DNA of 64,000 nucleotides from HGM04593 sp045646845 (GTDB lineage Bacteria > Bacteroidota > Bacteroidia > Bacteroidales > Bacteroidaceae), in the NCBI GenBank assembly GCA_045646845.1, contig JAZRLO010000015.1:62001-126000 (forward strand), written 5' to 3'. This document shows positions 18,945-26,886 of this stretch, in pieces. The notes below the pieces were generated by a model that was not told the origin of the DNA, did not search any database, and saw only the letters and a program-made list of their open reading frames with translations. Made by a program: the position numbers and the translations under genes. Numbering within the stretch: position 1 is the first letter of the stretch; the number at the start of each line of letters is the position of its first letter.

Positions 18945-19131
18945 CAATTATTTATTCTTTTTATGGTGAATTGACGGACCGTTTTTCGCCACAAACGGAC
19001 TATTTGAAGAGTTTTAACAATGGGCAATAAAAAAATACGGCAGAAATGAGTATCTTTACAGACACAAACGAAGGCAAATGGCTACCGGGTCAACAGCCAC
19101 ACATTTCCCAAACAAAACCAGAGAAGAGACA

Positions 19132-20568
19132 ATGTATAAACCGACCAGAGAGGAACTCTGCAAGATACTGGATACCCCGATATTCAGGACAATCTCCGAA
19201 ACGGCCGATTCGCTCGGAATGGAGTGTTACGTAGTAGGCGGCTACGTACGCGACATTTTCCTTGAACGCCCATCGACAGACATAGACGTGGTTGTCGTGG
19301 GAAAAGGCATTGAGATGGCACGCGCCTTCAGCAAGAGACTGGGGCGCAAGGCACACTTGGCCGTATATGCGAACTACGGCACGGCGCAGGTAAAATACGG
19401 TGAACACGAGATAGAATTCGTGGGCGCACGCAAGGAGAGCTACAGCCGTGACTCACGCAACCCGATAGTGGAGGACGGAACCCTTGAAGATGACCAGAAC
19501 CGCCGCGACTTTACCATAAACGCAATGGCAATATGCCTTAATGCCGAGCGTTTCGGCGAACTGGTTGACCCGTTCGACGGCATACTCGACCTTGAGGACC
19601 GCATAATATCCACCCCTTTGGAGCCGGGTATCACATTCAGCGACGACCCGTTGCGCATGATGCGCTGCATACGTTTCGCCACTCAGCTGAACTTCTACAT
19701 AGAGGACGAGACATTCGAAGCCCTGTGCGAAAACAAGGAGAGGATAAGGATAATCTCACGCGAGAGAATAAACGATGAACTGAACAAGATAATGCTCTCG
19801 CCCGTTCCATCCAAAGGATTCATAGAGCTTGACCGCTGCGGTCTGCTCGAGATAATATTCCCTCAGCTCACCGCTATGCAGGGCGTGGAGACAAAGAACG
19901 GATACAGCCACAAGGAGATGTTCTACCACACGCTTGAGGTTCTTGACAACATTGCCAAGAAAACCGACAACCTGTGGTTGCGTTGGGCGGCACTGCTCCA
20001 CGACATAGGCAAACCCAAGACAAAACGTTGGGACCCCGTGATGAAATGGACGTTCCACAACCACAACATCGTGGGCGAGAAGATGACCCTGAAGCTGTTC
20101 CGCGACTACAAGATGCCGCAGAACGAAAAAATGAAATATGTGGCCAAACTCGTATCGCTGCACATGCGTCCTATCGCCATTGCCGATGACGAAGTAACAG
20201 ACTCAGCCGTACGCCGCCTGCTGTTCGATGCCGGCGCCGACATTGATGACCTGATGACACTGTGCGAAGCCGACATAACATCAAAGAACGAGATACGCAA
20301 GAAGCAGTTCATGAACAACTTCCGCATAGTCAGACAGAAGCTGAAGGACATTGAGGAAAAAGACCGCATACGCAATTTCCAGCCGCCCGTAAACGGCGAG
20401 GAGATAATGCAGATGTTCAACCTTGATCCCTGCGCAGAGGTCGGAAAGTTGAAGAGTGCCGTCAAGGATGCCATTCTCGACGGGATAATACCCAACGAAC
20501 ACGATGCGGCAAAAGCATTCATCATTGAGCAGGCCGCCAAGATGGGCCTTACCCCATGCTGCGGGTAA
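19132..20568 (+). CDS. CCA tRNA nucleotidyltransferase / poly(A) polymerase family with HD domain
   Basis: 478 residues from the ATG at 19132. The nucleotidyltransferase head has VVGGYVRDIFLERPSTDIDV (GG motif followed by D-x-D metal ligands) and the RRDFTINAMA block; the RNA-binding region follows with DDPLRMMRCIRFATQL. From about residue 255 there is an HD phosphohydrolase domain (HTLEVLDN ... LRWAALLHDIGKPK). Class II enzymes of this layout add CCA to tRNA 3' ends or tail RNA; tRNA-Arg and tRNA-Gln in this window lack encoded CCA, which fits a CCA-adding role. A longer in-frame start at 19078 would add 18 residues unlike the family and was rejected. Confidence 0.92.
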   Translation: MYKPTREELCKILDTPIFRTISETADSLGMECYVVGGYVRDIFLERPSTDIDVVVVGKGIEMARAFSKRLGRKAHLAVYANYGTAQVKYGEHEIEFVGARKESYSRDSRNPIVEDGTLEDDQNRRDFTINAMAICLNAERFGELVDPFDGILDLEDRIISTPLEPGITFSDDPLRMMRCIRFATQLNFYIEDETFEALCENKERIRIISRERINDELNKIMLSPVPSKGFIELDRCGLLEIIFPQLTAMQGVETKNGYSHKEMFYHTLEVLDNIAKKTDNLWLRWAALLHDIGKPKTKRWDPVMKWTFHNHNIVGEKMTLKLFRDYKMPQNEKMKYVAKLVSLHMRPIAIADDEVTDSAVRRLLFDAGADIDDLMTLCEADITSKNEIRKKQFMNNFRIVRQKLKDIEEKDRIRNFQPPVNGEEIMQMFNLDPCAEVGKLKSAVKDAILDGIIPNEHDAAKAFIIEQAAKMGLTPCCG

Positions 20569-20611
20569 CAACAGATGACTGACACAAGCGGTAGAATCAC
20601 AAAAAGAACCA

Positions 20612-20642
20612 TTGCACGGCAATACAAATGCAACTAAATTTG
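20612..20642 (+). promoter_or_regulatory. Bacteroidota promoter for the orphan TolC gene
   Basis: TTG (20612-20614), 20-base spacer, TAAATTTG (20635-20642). With transcription expected 6-8 bases after the -7 box, the leader before the ATG at 20657 would be only about 7-9 bases. Confidence 0.75.
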
Positions 20643-20656
20643 CGACAAAAAGAGTT

Positions 20657-21898
20657 ATGAAAAAGCTACTGTTCATTCTTACACTGATAGCGACAACAGC
20701 TACAGCACAGGAGATATCCTACGGTGAGTATATGCAACGCGTATCGGACGGCAACATCGCATTGGCGGCAAAAAGGCTCGACATTGAGATTGCTGATGCA
20801 GGAGTAAAGAGTTCCGAGGTGCGCAACGACCCCACTCTGGCACTCACATACACAAACAACGAGGATTGGAGCAAAGGGCTGGGACAAGGTATAGAACTTG
20901 AGCTTAGCCGCTCATTCACATTCGGTGTGCGCCGTAGCCGCATGGACCTTGCCGAGAGCGTAAGGAAAGAGACTGTTGCCATGTTCGAAGAGTACATGAG
21001 GAACTTCCGCGCCGATGCTACAATAGCCTATCTTGAACAACTGAGGGCAGAGATGATGCTCGAAGAAACCGTAAAGATATACATTGAGATAAGCGAAGTG
21101 GCTACAAACGACAGTGTAAGGTTCATGAAAGGAGAGATTGCGGAGGGCGACTGGCTCGAGAGCCGTATGGCGCAGGGAATAGCTCTGAACGCAGTGCTTG
21201 ACGCAGAAGCAGAAGTTGACCGTTGCGCCATAAAGCTCGGTTATTACATGGGCAATCTTGACCGCGCCGAAAAGTTGCGTGCGACAGGGACGCTTGAGAT
21301 AAGCGAGGAGGTTGCACCGCTTGACAGCTACACAGCCGCAGCCCTCGAGAACCGCGCTGACCTTGTCGTGGCATTGAGCCGCGTTGCAACAGCCGAGGCA
21401 ATGCAGAAGTTCAACTCAGCCACACGCCGCCCTGAACTCGACGTCGTAGTGGGTGCAACATACAACATTTCCGACCCGGACTTCATGACAATAAAGGCAG
21501 GTGTAGCTGTTCCGCTGAAATTCTCAAACCTCAACAAAGGTGCCCGCATCATGGACGAGATTTCAGTGAAGCAGGCCAATATGAACGTTGAGGAGGCACG
21601 CCTGCTTATCCAGGCAGACGTGATGCAGGCATACAGCGACTTCATCTATGCCGAAAGGCAGAGCCGCACATTCTCGGACAAGATGCTCAATGACATGAAC
21701 AAGGTAGTAGAGGGAAAGAAAAAGGCTTACGAGGTTGGCGAGACTCCTTTCATTGAATTCCTGATAGCAGAACGCAGCAGAAACGAGATGAAGAAAGAGT
21801 ATATAGACGCCCTGTTCAGCAAAGCGGCGGCATGGGTGGAACTGCAACGCGCAACAGGCTTCAGCCTTGAATTCGGAACAAAAACGATAACAGAGTAA
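20657..21898 (+). CDS. TolC-family outer-membrane efflux protein, without an adjacent pump
   Basis: 413 residues from the ATG at 20657. Residues 1-18 are a signal peptide (MKKLLFILTLIATTATAQ). Two long helical hairpins of the TolC type are visible, each with heptad-rich helices (for example MDLAESVRKETVAMFEEYMRNFRADATIAYLEQLRAEMM and the paired block near residues 310-370), and the diagnostic late block YEVGETPFIEFLIAERSR. TolC proteins form trimeric channels that link inner-membrane pumps to the outside. No adaptor or pump gene adjoins it; lpxH converges from the other side. A second TolC at 29919 does have its own pump, so this one probably serves a distant partner. Confidence 0.88.
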   Translation: MKKLLFILTLIATTATAQEISYGEYMQRVSDGNIALAAKRLDIEIADAGVKSSEVRNDPTLALTYTNNEDWSKGLGQGIELELSRSFTFGVRRSRMDLAESVRKETVAMFEEYMRNFRADATIAYLEQLRAEMMLEETVKIYIEISEVATNDSVRFMKGEIAEGDWLESRMAQGIALNAVLDAEAEVDRCAIKLGYYMGNLDRAEKLRATGTLEISEEVAPLDSYTAAALENRADLVVALSRVATAEAMQKFNSATRRPELDVVVGATYNISDPDFMTIKAGVAVPLKFSNLNKGARIMDEISVKQANMNVEEARLLIQADVMQAYSDFIYAERQSRTFSDKMLNDMNKVVEGKKKAYEVGETPFIEFLIAERSRNEMKKEYIDALFSKAAAWVELQRATGFSLEFGTKTITE

Positions 21899-21935
21899 TA
21901 CGAATACAGCAAGACTTTGTCTTGCCTTAGAACAA

Positions 21936-22703
21936 TCAAAGTTCCTTGCTCTCCCCTTCGATGAAATATTTGCGTTCTATGGTGTTGCCGTCGAGCACAA
22001 CGTAAGCGAACGTCGATATCCAGTCCCCGAGATATATGCAACGCGAGGCGTCACCGAGAGGAAGGTCCTCATCGACATGACGGTGGCCGAAGATGAAGCA
22101 ATCGACTGTAGGATGCGACTCGAGGTACTTGCGCGCGAATATCATGCAGTCCTCCTTTTCGGGTCCAAGGAAGGGGGTATCACCCTTCACCTTATGCTTC
22201 AGCATGCTATGTCTTGCCCAACTATGACCCATCCATATGCTCCAGCGCGGATGTACCATGGAGAACATCCACTGCAGAAAGCGATTGTGGAACACTGAAC
22301 GCAGGAAACGGAAACTTCTCTCGGTGGAGAACTCATCGCCATGGGCAAGATATATCTCCTTGCCGTAGAGTTCCAGAAGGCACGGTTCCCGATGTATGGT
22401 CATTCCGCACTCCTTCTCGAAATAGTCGAGACACCATATGTCGTGGTTTCCCGTGAAGATATGCACCTCTACTCCCCGGTCCGTAAGTTCGGCAACCTTG
22501 CCGAGGAAACGTGTAAATCCTTTGGGCACGACATAGCGGAACTCGTACCAGAAGTCGAACATATCGCCAAGCATATATACAGCCGCAGCCTCATCCTTTA
22601 TCTTGTCAAGAAAGGAAACGAGACGGCGTTCGTGGGTACGTCTGTGTTCAATGGCCCACGAGCCCAGATGTGCATCGGAGAGGAAATATATCTTCTTTCT
22701 CAT
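21936..22703 (-). CDS. lpxH: UDP-2,3-diacylglucosamine diphosphatase
   Basis: 255 residues, calcineurin-like phosphoesterase. Cleaves UDP-2,3-diacylglucosamine to lipid X, the fourth step of lipid A synthesis, at the inner membrane face. The metal-binding motifs are all present: FLSDAHLG, MLGDMFDFWYEF, FTGNHDIW, LAHGDEF and FGHRHVDE; RSFRFLRSVFHNRFLQWMF is the family's capping helix region that meets acyl chains. A promoter lies immediately upstream with almost no leader. Confidence 0.9.
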   Translation of the reverse strand: MRKKIYFLSDAHLGSWAIEHRRTHERRLVSFLDKIKDEAAAVYMLGDMFDFWYEFRYVVPKGFTRFLGKVAELTDRGVEVHIFTGNHDIWCLDYFEKECGMTIHREPCLLELYGKEIYLAHGDEFSTERSFRFLRSVFHNRFLQWMFSMVHPRWSIWMGHSWARHSMLKHKVKGDTPFLGPEKEDCMIFARKYLESHPTVDCFIFGHRHVDEDLPLGDASRCIYLGDWISTFAYVVLDGNTIERKYFIEGESKEL

Positions 22704-22710
22704 AGTACGG

Positions 22711-22740
22711 CAAACTTACATAAAAATAGTGTTCCAACAA
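22711..22740 (-). promoter_or_regulatory. promoter for lpxH giving a nearly leaderless transcript
   Basis: On the minus strand TTG (22740-22738), 19-base spacer, TAAGTTTG (22718-22711). The start codon begins at 22703, so transcription would begin at or within a base or two of the ATG. Confidence 0.7.
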
Positions 22741-22810
22741 CCATTTATGGAACAAATGTTTCAATATCGGCAAATCCCGGCCACAAAAAGAAAAGCCGGA
22801 AGACACCTAC

Positions 22811-23137
22811 TCAAAGGAGCCCCAGTTCAAGTTTGGCCTCTTCGGTCATAAGGTCCTGGCTCCACTCAGGCTCGAAGACAAGATTCAGGTTCACGGCAGA
22901 GATCCCCTCAATTGACTCCACCTTCATTTTAACGTCTTCCATCATAAAATCGGCAGCCGGGCAGTTCGGAGCAGTCAGAGTCATGTCAATATCAACGCTG
23001 TCGTCTTCCTTCAGTTCAATACGGTAAATAAGCCCGAGGTCATATATATTCACAGGAATCTCAGGGTCATATACCGTCTTTATCATCTCTACTATTTTCT
23101 GTTCGAGTTCAATCTTTTCCATATACATCAACCGCAT
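22811..23137 (-). CDS. SufT/MIP18-family (DUF59) iron-sulfur assembly protein
   Basis: 108 residues. The MIP18/DUF59 fold is shown by V-Y-D-P-E-I-P-V-N-I-Y-D-L-G-L-I-Y near the start and L-T-A-P-N-C-P-A-A-D in the middle, with the conserved Cys that family members need. These small proteins help mature Fe-S proteins in the cytosol. The ATG overlaps the radC stop (TGATG), favouring this start; an internal ATG at 23122 gives the alternative MEKIELEQ. Third gene of the GT2-radC-sufT run, probably translationally coupled. Confidence 0.88.
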   Translation of the reverse strand: MRLMYMEKIELEQKIVEMIKTVYDPEIPVNIYDLGLIYRIELKEDDSVDIDMTLTAPNCPAADFMMEDVKMKVESIEGISAVNLNLVFEPEWSQDLMTEEAKLELGLL

Positions 23138-23832
23138 CAGAGGCGGCCCTCGTCATTATAACTGTAATATGCTCCATCTGTAAGGACAATGTGGTCGAGC
23201 ATACGTATATTCATAACCTTGCACGCCTGTGAAAGGTTTTCCGTAAGTTTATCGTCGTCCCTGCTCGGCTTGATATTACCCGAGGGGTGATTGTGGCACA
23301 ACGCTATGGTAGTTGCCCTCTTGAGGAGAGCCTCTCTTATCACGAGCCTTATATCCACCGCAGTCGCCGTGAAGCCGCCGCTGCCTATGAGGGAATGGTC
23401 TATAACCCTGTTCATGTTGTTAAGCAGCAGGACATAGCAACGTTCAACCGGCGAATCGCACAGCACAGGATAGAAATATTCGTACATATCCCTCGATGAG
23501 AGAATTCTCCTACTCTCGTTTTTTTCGTCACCCCTGCGTTTCCATAATTCGCAGGCTGCAACAATGGTTATTGCCTTTGCGGGGCCTATTCCGCGAAACT
23601 GGCACAGGTCATCGACCGACAGCCTTGCAAGTTCCGCTATGCTGTCACCGCAGGAGGCCAGCACACGTTTCATGAGACCCACGGCTGACTCCTCGTCATT
23701 GCCCGAACCGACAAGTATAGCAAGCAGTTCCGACTTGCTGAGCGATGAGATACCGTGAAGCATCGCCTTCTCACGCGGACGTTCGTCTATCGGCCAATCC
23801 TTAATGCTCGTTTTTACCTTTTCACCGGACAT
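23137..23832 (-). CDS. radC: RadC-family JAB1/MPN-type metalloprotein
   Basis: 231 residues. N-terminal helix-hairpin-helix region (LCQFRGIGPAKAITIVAACEL) and a C-terminal JAMM domain with E...H-N-H-P-S-G-N-I-K-P-S-R-D-D, the zinc-binding HxH(x)S(x)D pattern. Despite its name the role of RadC in DNA repair is unproven; the fold suggests a metal-dependent hydrolase. One base separates its ATG from the stop of the glycosyltransferase gene upstream, and its stop overlaps the next start, so the three genes form one tight operon. Confidence 0.93.
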   Translation of the reverse strand: MSGEKVKTSIKDWPIDERPREKAMLHGISSLSKSELLAILVGSGNDEESAVGLMKRVLASCGDSIAELARLSVDDLCQFRGIGPAKAITIVAACELWKRRGDEKNESRRILSSRDMYEYFYPVLCDSPVERCYVLLLNNMNRVIDHSLIGSGGFTATAVDIRLVIREALLKRATTIALCHNHPSGNIKPSRDDDKLTENLSQACKVMNIRMLDHIVLTDGAYYSYNDEGRL

Positions 23833-23833
23833 T

Positions 23834-24829
23834 TTACCCTCTGTTATAGAGTTTGGTCAAATTCTCCTTGGTTTCAAGCGGACGCTTAAGTATCTTCTTG
23901 AACCATAGAGCTTTCAAAAAGCCCGTGCCGTATCCAATTATCTGCACGGCGGCCGCAAGCACCGACAGTGCGGCAACCTTGACGCTCCTGTTCTTCACAA
24001 GCGAGTCGAAGAAGATGAGCATTATGTACAACAGTGGCAACAGCAACAGCCATGGGCAGAAGAACGCCGCAACCAACAGCGCGATACCGAGCATCAGCAA
24101 TACAGCCGGCGCAGTATGCACAAGTTTCAAGGAGCCCGGATGTATTATCTGCAACCAGATGCGGGCCTGGCCGAAGTTATTCACCTGCTTGTAGAAACGG
24201 CGAAGGTCGATGCGGCGTTTATGGAAGACATAAACCTCGCGTATGAGGCGTATGCTGAACCCGGCATTGCGGATGCGGATGCTCAGGTCAATATCCTCGC
24301 CCATCATATCCTTGAAGTCGCCCACCTTCTCATAGACCTCTTTCGAAAAGCCCATGTTGAATGTACGCGGACAGAATTTCTCCATCACCGCCTTGCCGCC
24401 ACGTATTCCGCCTGTTGTCCAGAAGGATGTCATGGCATGGCTCACGGCCTTCTGCATCGGCGAAAAAGAGCTGTCAGCGGCATCGGGGCCACCGAAACAG
24501 TCGCAATAACCGGCTGCCATAGCTGCTTCGAGTTTCTCGAAGTAGAACGGAGGAAGTATCACATCGGAATCGAAGAAGAGCAGATAATCGCCGTTCGCTC
24601 TTGCCATACCGTAGTTACGCGTGTCGCTACGGCCCGAATTCTCCTTGTAGTAGTAGCGGATAGTAAAAAAAGAACGATAGTGATCAAGCAAATGATCACA
24701 CCGTTCTTTTGAGCCATCCTCTATAATAACCAACTCAAATGGCTTTACCGTCTGAGCCGACAGGCTGTCGAGCAGTTCCCTGACCTCGCCCGGCCTGTTA
24801 TATACCGGAACAATTATAGAGTATAACAA
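23834..24829 (-). CDS. GT2-family glycosyltransferase with C-terminal membrane segments; TTG start
   Basis: 331 residues. GT-A fold opening YSIIVPVYNRPGEVRELL, nucleotide-binding VIIEDGS, the metal-binding LLFFDSDVILPP, and an acceptor region GEDIDLSIRIRNAGF (E-D at the usual catalytic place). Hydrophobic helices at about 245-285 and 295-315 anchor it to the membrane, so it likely uses a lipid-linked acceptor at the cytosolic face. The only plausible start is TTG at 24829: no ATG exists upstream before an in-frame stop, and the next ATG would remove the nucleotide-binding site. First gene of the operon with radC. Acceptor unknown. Confidence 0.88.
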   Translation of the reverse strand: MLYSIIVPVYNRPGEVRELLDSLSAQTVKPFELVIIEDGSKERCDHLLDHYRSFFTIRYYYKENSGRSDTRNYGMARANGDYLLFFDSDVILPPFYFEKLEAAMAAGYCDCFGGPDAADSSFSPMQKAVSHAMTSFWTTGGIRGGKAVMEKFCPRTFNMGFSKEVYEKVGDFKDMMGEDIDLSIRIRNAGFSIRLIREVYVFHKRRIDLRRFYKQVNNFGQARIWLQIIHPGSLKLVHTAPAVLLMLGIALLVAAFFCPWLLLLPLLYIMLIFFDSLVKNRSVKVAALSVLAAAVQIIGYGTGFLKALWFKKILKRPLETKENLTKLYNRG

Positions 24830-24977
24830 AACTTTGTCTTTAATTTAAAGTTAAACTTGTCCATTAAAAAGCAGAAGAACAAGGCTTGCGGTAAAGGCGT
24901 AATACCGGAGTTTACTTTTGGTAAATGAGGATTTACGCCTTGCCGTATGCAGTTATCACCTTTTAACGAGTCAAGAT

Positions 24978-25544
24978 TTATGCCTTTACGCGACCTACAT
25001 AAGAACCGTCACGGGTATCAACCTCGACGAGCTCACCTTCATTAATGAAGAGAGGTACGCGGATTTCCGCACCGGTCTCCAAAGTAGCGGGCTTTGTGGC
25101 GTTTGTCGCAGTGTCACCCTTGAGACCCGGCTCGGTATATGTGATTGCAAGCACAACCTTCACGGGCATGTCAGCGAAAAGGATTGTCTCTGTAGAAGCA
25201 TCGGTAACGACCTCAAGAGTCATACCCTCCTTCATGTAAGCAACACCGTTGATCTGGTCTGCGGAAATGTTCACCTGCTCGTATGTCTCCTGATTCATGA
25301 ATACGTAGTCCGTACCCTCCTGATAGAGGTACTGGTAAGGACGGCGCTCAACGCGTACATCCTCGAGCTTCTCACCGATGTTGAAGCGACGCTCCAATAC
25401 ATAGCCGTCAACAACGTCCTTCAGTTTTGTACGCATGAAGGTGTTACCCTTGCCCGGCTTTACGTGAAGGAAGTCGATGCAGAAATACAACTTGCCATCC
25501 ATACGGATAGCTGTACCGATTTTAATGTCCTGAGCATTAATCAT
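24978..25544 (-). CDS. efp: translation elongation factor P
   Basis: 188 residues, three-domain EF-P of normal length. EF-P binds stalled ribosomes and eases peptide bond formation at polyproline. The tip loop is VKPGKGNTF with Lys32 at the position that is modified in many bacteria, so a lysine-type modification is possible. Other marks: N-terminal MINAQDIKIGTAIRMDGKLY, NIGEKLEDVRVERRPYQYLY, and the C-terminal EIRVPLFINEGELVEVDTRDGSYVGR signature. It has its own promoter and lies divergent to the RND pump operon. Confidence 0.96.
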   Translation of the reverse strand: MINAQDIKIGTAIRMDGKLYFCIDFLHVKPGKGNTFMRTKLKDVVDGYVLERRFNIGEKLEDVRVERRPYQYLYQEGTDYVFMNQETYEQVNISADQINGVAYMKEGMTLEVVTDASTETILFADMPVKVVLAITYTEPGLKGDTATNATKPATLETGAEIRVPLFINEGELVEVDTRDGSYVGRVKA

Positions 25545-25615
25545 AACTATATCTTTTTTGTGTTAATATATCCGCTTTAGATGCATCCGTGCCCGAACGC
25601 ACGGTCAACAGCGTG

Positions 25616-25646
25616 CAAAGATAATAAAAAACGGCAAGATTTGCAA
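25616..25646 (-). promoter_or_regulatory. efp promoter
   Basis: Minus strand TTG (25646-25644), 20-base spacer, TATCTTTG (25623-25616), an exact TAnnTTTG box; leader of about 65 bases. Confidence 0.75.
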
Positions 25647-25730
25647 TCTTATCACCGGTTTAATTGATATATGGAAAGACCAATAATTTATTTTAAAATA
25701 AGAAGTATAATTAATTAAACCTTTACAAGG

Positions 25731-25760
25731 TTGAAGACTCTAATAATTTGAGTAAATTTG
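25731..25760 (+). promoter_or_regulatory. promoter of the RND efflux operon
   Basis: TTG (25731-25733), 19-base spacer, TAAATTTG (25753-25760), 43 bases ahead of the adaptor ATG. It is divergent from the efp promoter with about 85 bases between the two. No TetR or other local repressor gene adjoins. Confidence 0.8.
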
Positions 25761-25803
25761 CAAAATATAAAAATCAATAACAAACAGACAAACACAAGGA
25801 ACC

Positions 25804-26874
25804 ATGAACAAGAAATTGAAATGGACTCTAATAACCATTCTCGCCATAGCTTTGGGTGCTTTCGGATACTACCAGTTGACACCCAAGGAGAACGAAGAAC
25901 TGAAGGAGGAGATGCCGCAGGGAAAGAAGAAAAAGACACTCGAGGTACACGCCAAGATACTTGAACCGCACCTGCTGACCGACGAGATTCTCGCCGTGGG
26001 AGACCTCGTTCCCGACGAAGAGGTACAGCTCTCGTTCGAATCGGCCGGAAAAATCACGCAGATTCACTTCTCCGAAGGCAGTTATGTAAAGAAAGGTACC
26101 CTGCTTGCAAAGGTGAACGACTCACAGTTGCAGGCGCACCTCAAACGCCTTGAATCGCAGGTACCTCTTGCCGAGGAACGCGTATATCGCCAGAACGCGC
26201 TTCTGCAGAAGGACGCCGTGAGCAAAGAGGCACTCGAGATTGTCAAGACCGAGCTTGCCACATTGAAAGCCGACATTGAAATGGTAAAGGCACAGATAAG
26301 GATGACCGAGCTGCGCGCGCCGTTCGACGGAATAATCGGTTTGCGCCGGGTCAGCGTCGGTACATACGCCTCGCCCACAACCGTAATAGCGACACTCACT
26401 TCGGTAAAACCCATCAAGATAGAGTTCTCCGTTGCCGAAAAGTACGCCGGCGAAGTAAAGAAGGGGACAAACCTCGCTTTCAGGGTGGATGGAAAACTGG
26501 AAGAGTTTCAGGCACAGGTATATGCAACGGAATCGAGTATAGACAGCGAGACCCACAACCTGCAGGTACGCGCAATATATCCAAACACCAAAGGTGAGCT
26601 CATTCCCGGACAGTTCGCGGACATCAGACTAAAGCAGAAAGAGATACCCGGCGCAATATCGGTACCATCTGAGGCTATAGTACCCGAAATGGGCAAAAGC
26701 AAGGTGTTCGTTTACCGCGACGGAAAAGCCGTACCGGTTGACATCATCACAGGAATACGCACCTCGACAGAAGTACAGGTTCTGGATGGAGTTTCGCAGG
26801 GTGACACTGTCATCACATCGGGCACGCTGCAGCTCCGCAAGGACATGAAGGTAATAATCACTGCATTCGAATAA
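25804..26874 (+). CDS. RND efflux periplasmic adaptor (HlyD/AcrA type)
   Basis: 356 residues. One N-terminal membrane helix (residues about 7-24) with no lipobox Cys, so membrane-anchored rather than lipidated. The order is the usual one: lipoyl half-motif with ILAVGDLVPDEEVQLSFESAGKI, coiled-coil hairpin around 105-165, second lipoyl half with MTELRAPFDGIIGLRRVSVG, beta-barrel and membrane-proximal domain ending QVLDGVSQGDTVITSGTLQLR. It bridges the RND pump and the TolC channel encoded directly downstream. Confidence 0.93.
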   Translation: MNKKLKWTLITILAIALGAFGYYQLTPKENEELKEEMPQGKKKKTLEVHAKILEPHLLTDEILAVGDLVPDEEVQLSFESAGKITQIHFSEGSYVKKGTLLAKVNDSQLQAHLKRLESQVPLAEERVYRQNALLQKDAVSKEALEIVKTELATLKADIEMVKAQIRMTELRAPFDGIIGLRRVSVGTYASPTTVIATLTSVKPIKIEFSVAEKYAGEVKKGTNLAFRVDGKLEEFQAQVYATESSIDSETHNLQVRAIYPNTKGELIPGQFADIRLKQKEIPGAISVPSEAIVPEMGKSKVFVYRDGKAVPVDIITGIRTSTEVQVLDGVSQGDTVITSGTLQLRKDMKVIITAFE

Positions 26875-26886
26875 AGCAAAAAAAGC

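Noticed and set aside
19078..19131. Upstream in-frame start for the CCA-adding enzyme
   Set aside because: Adds 18 residues without family similarity; ATG at 19132 gives the conserved start.
24889..24945. Hairpin with long loop after efp (aaggcgtaa/ttacgcctt)
   Set aside because: 30-base loop and no T run right after it; too weak to call as a terminator.
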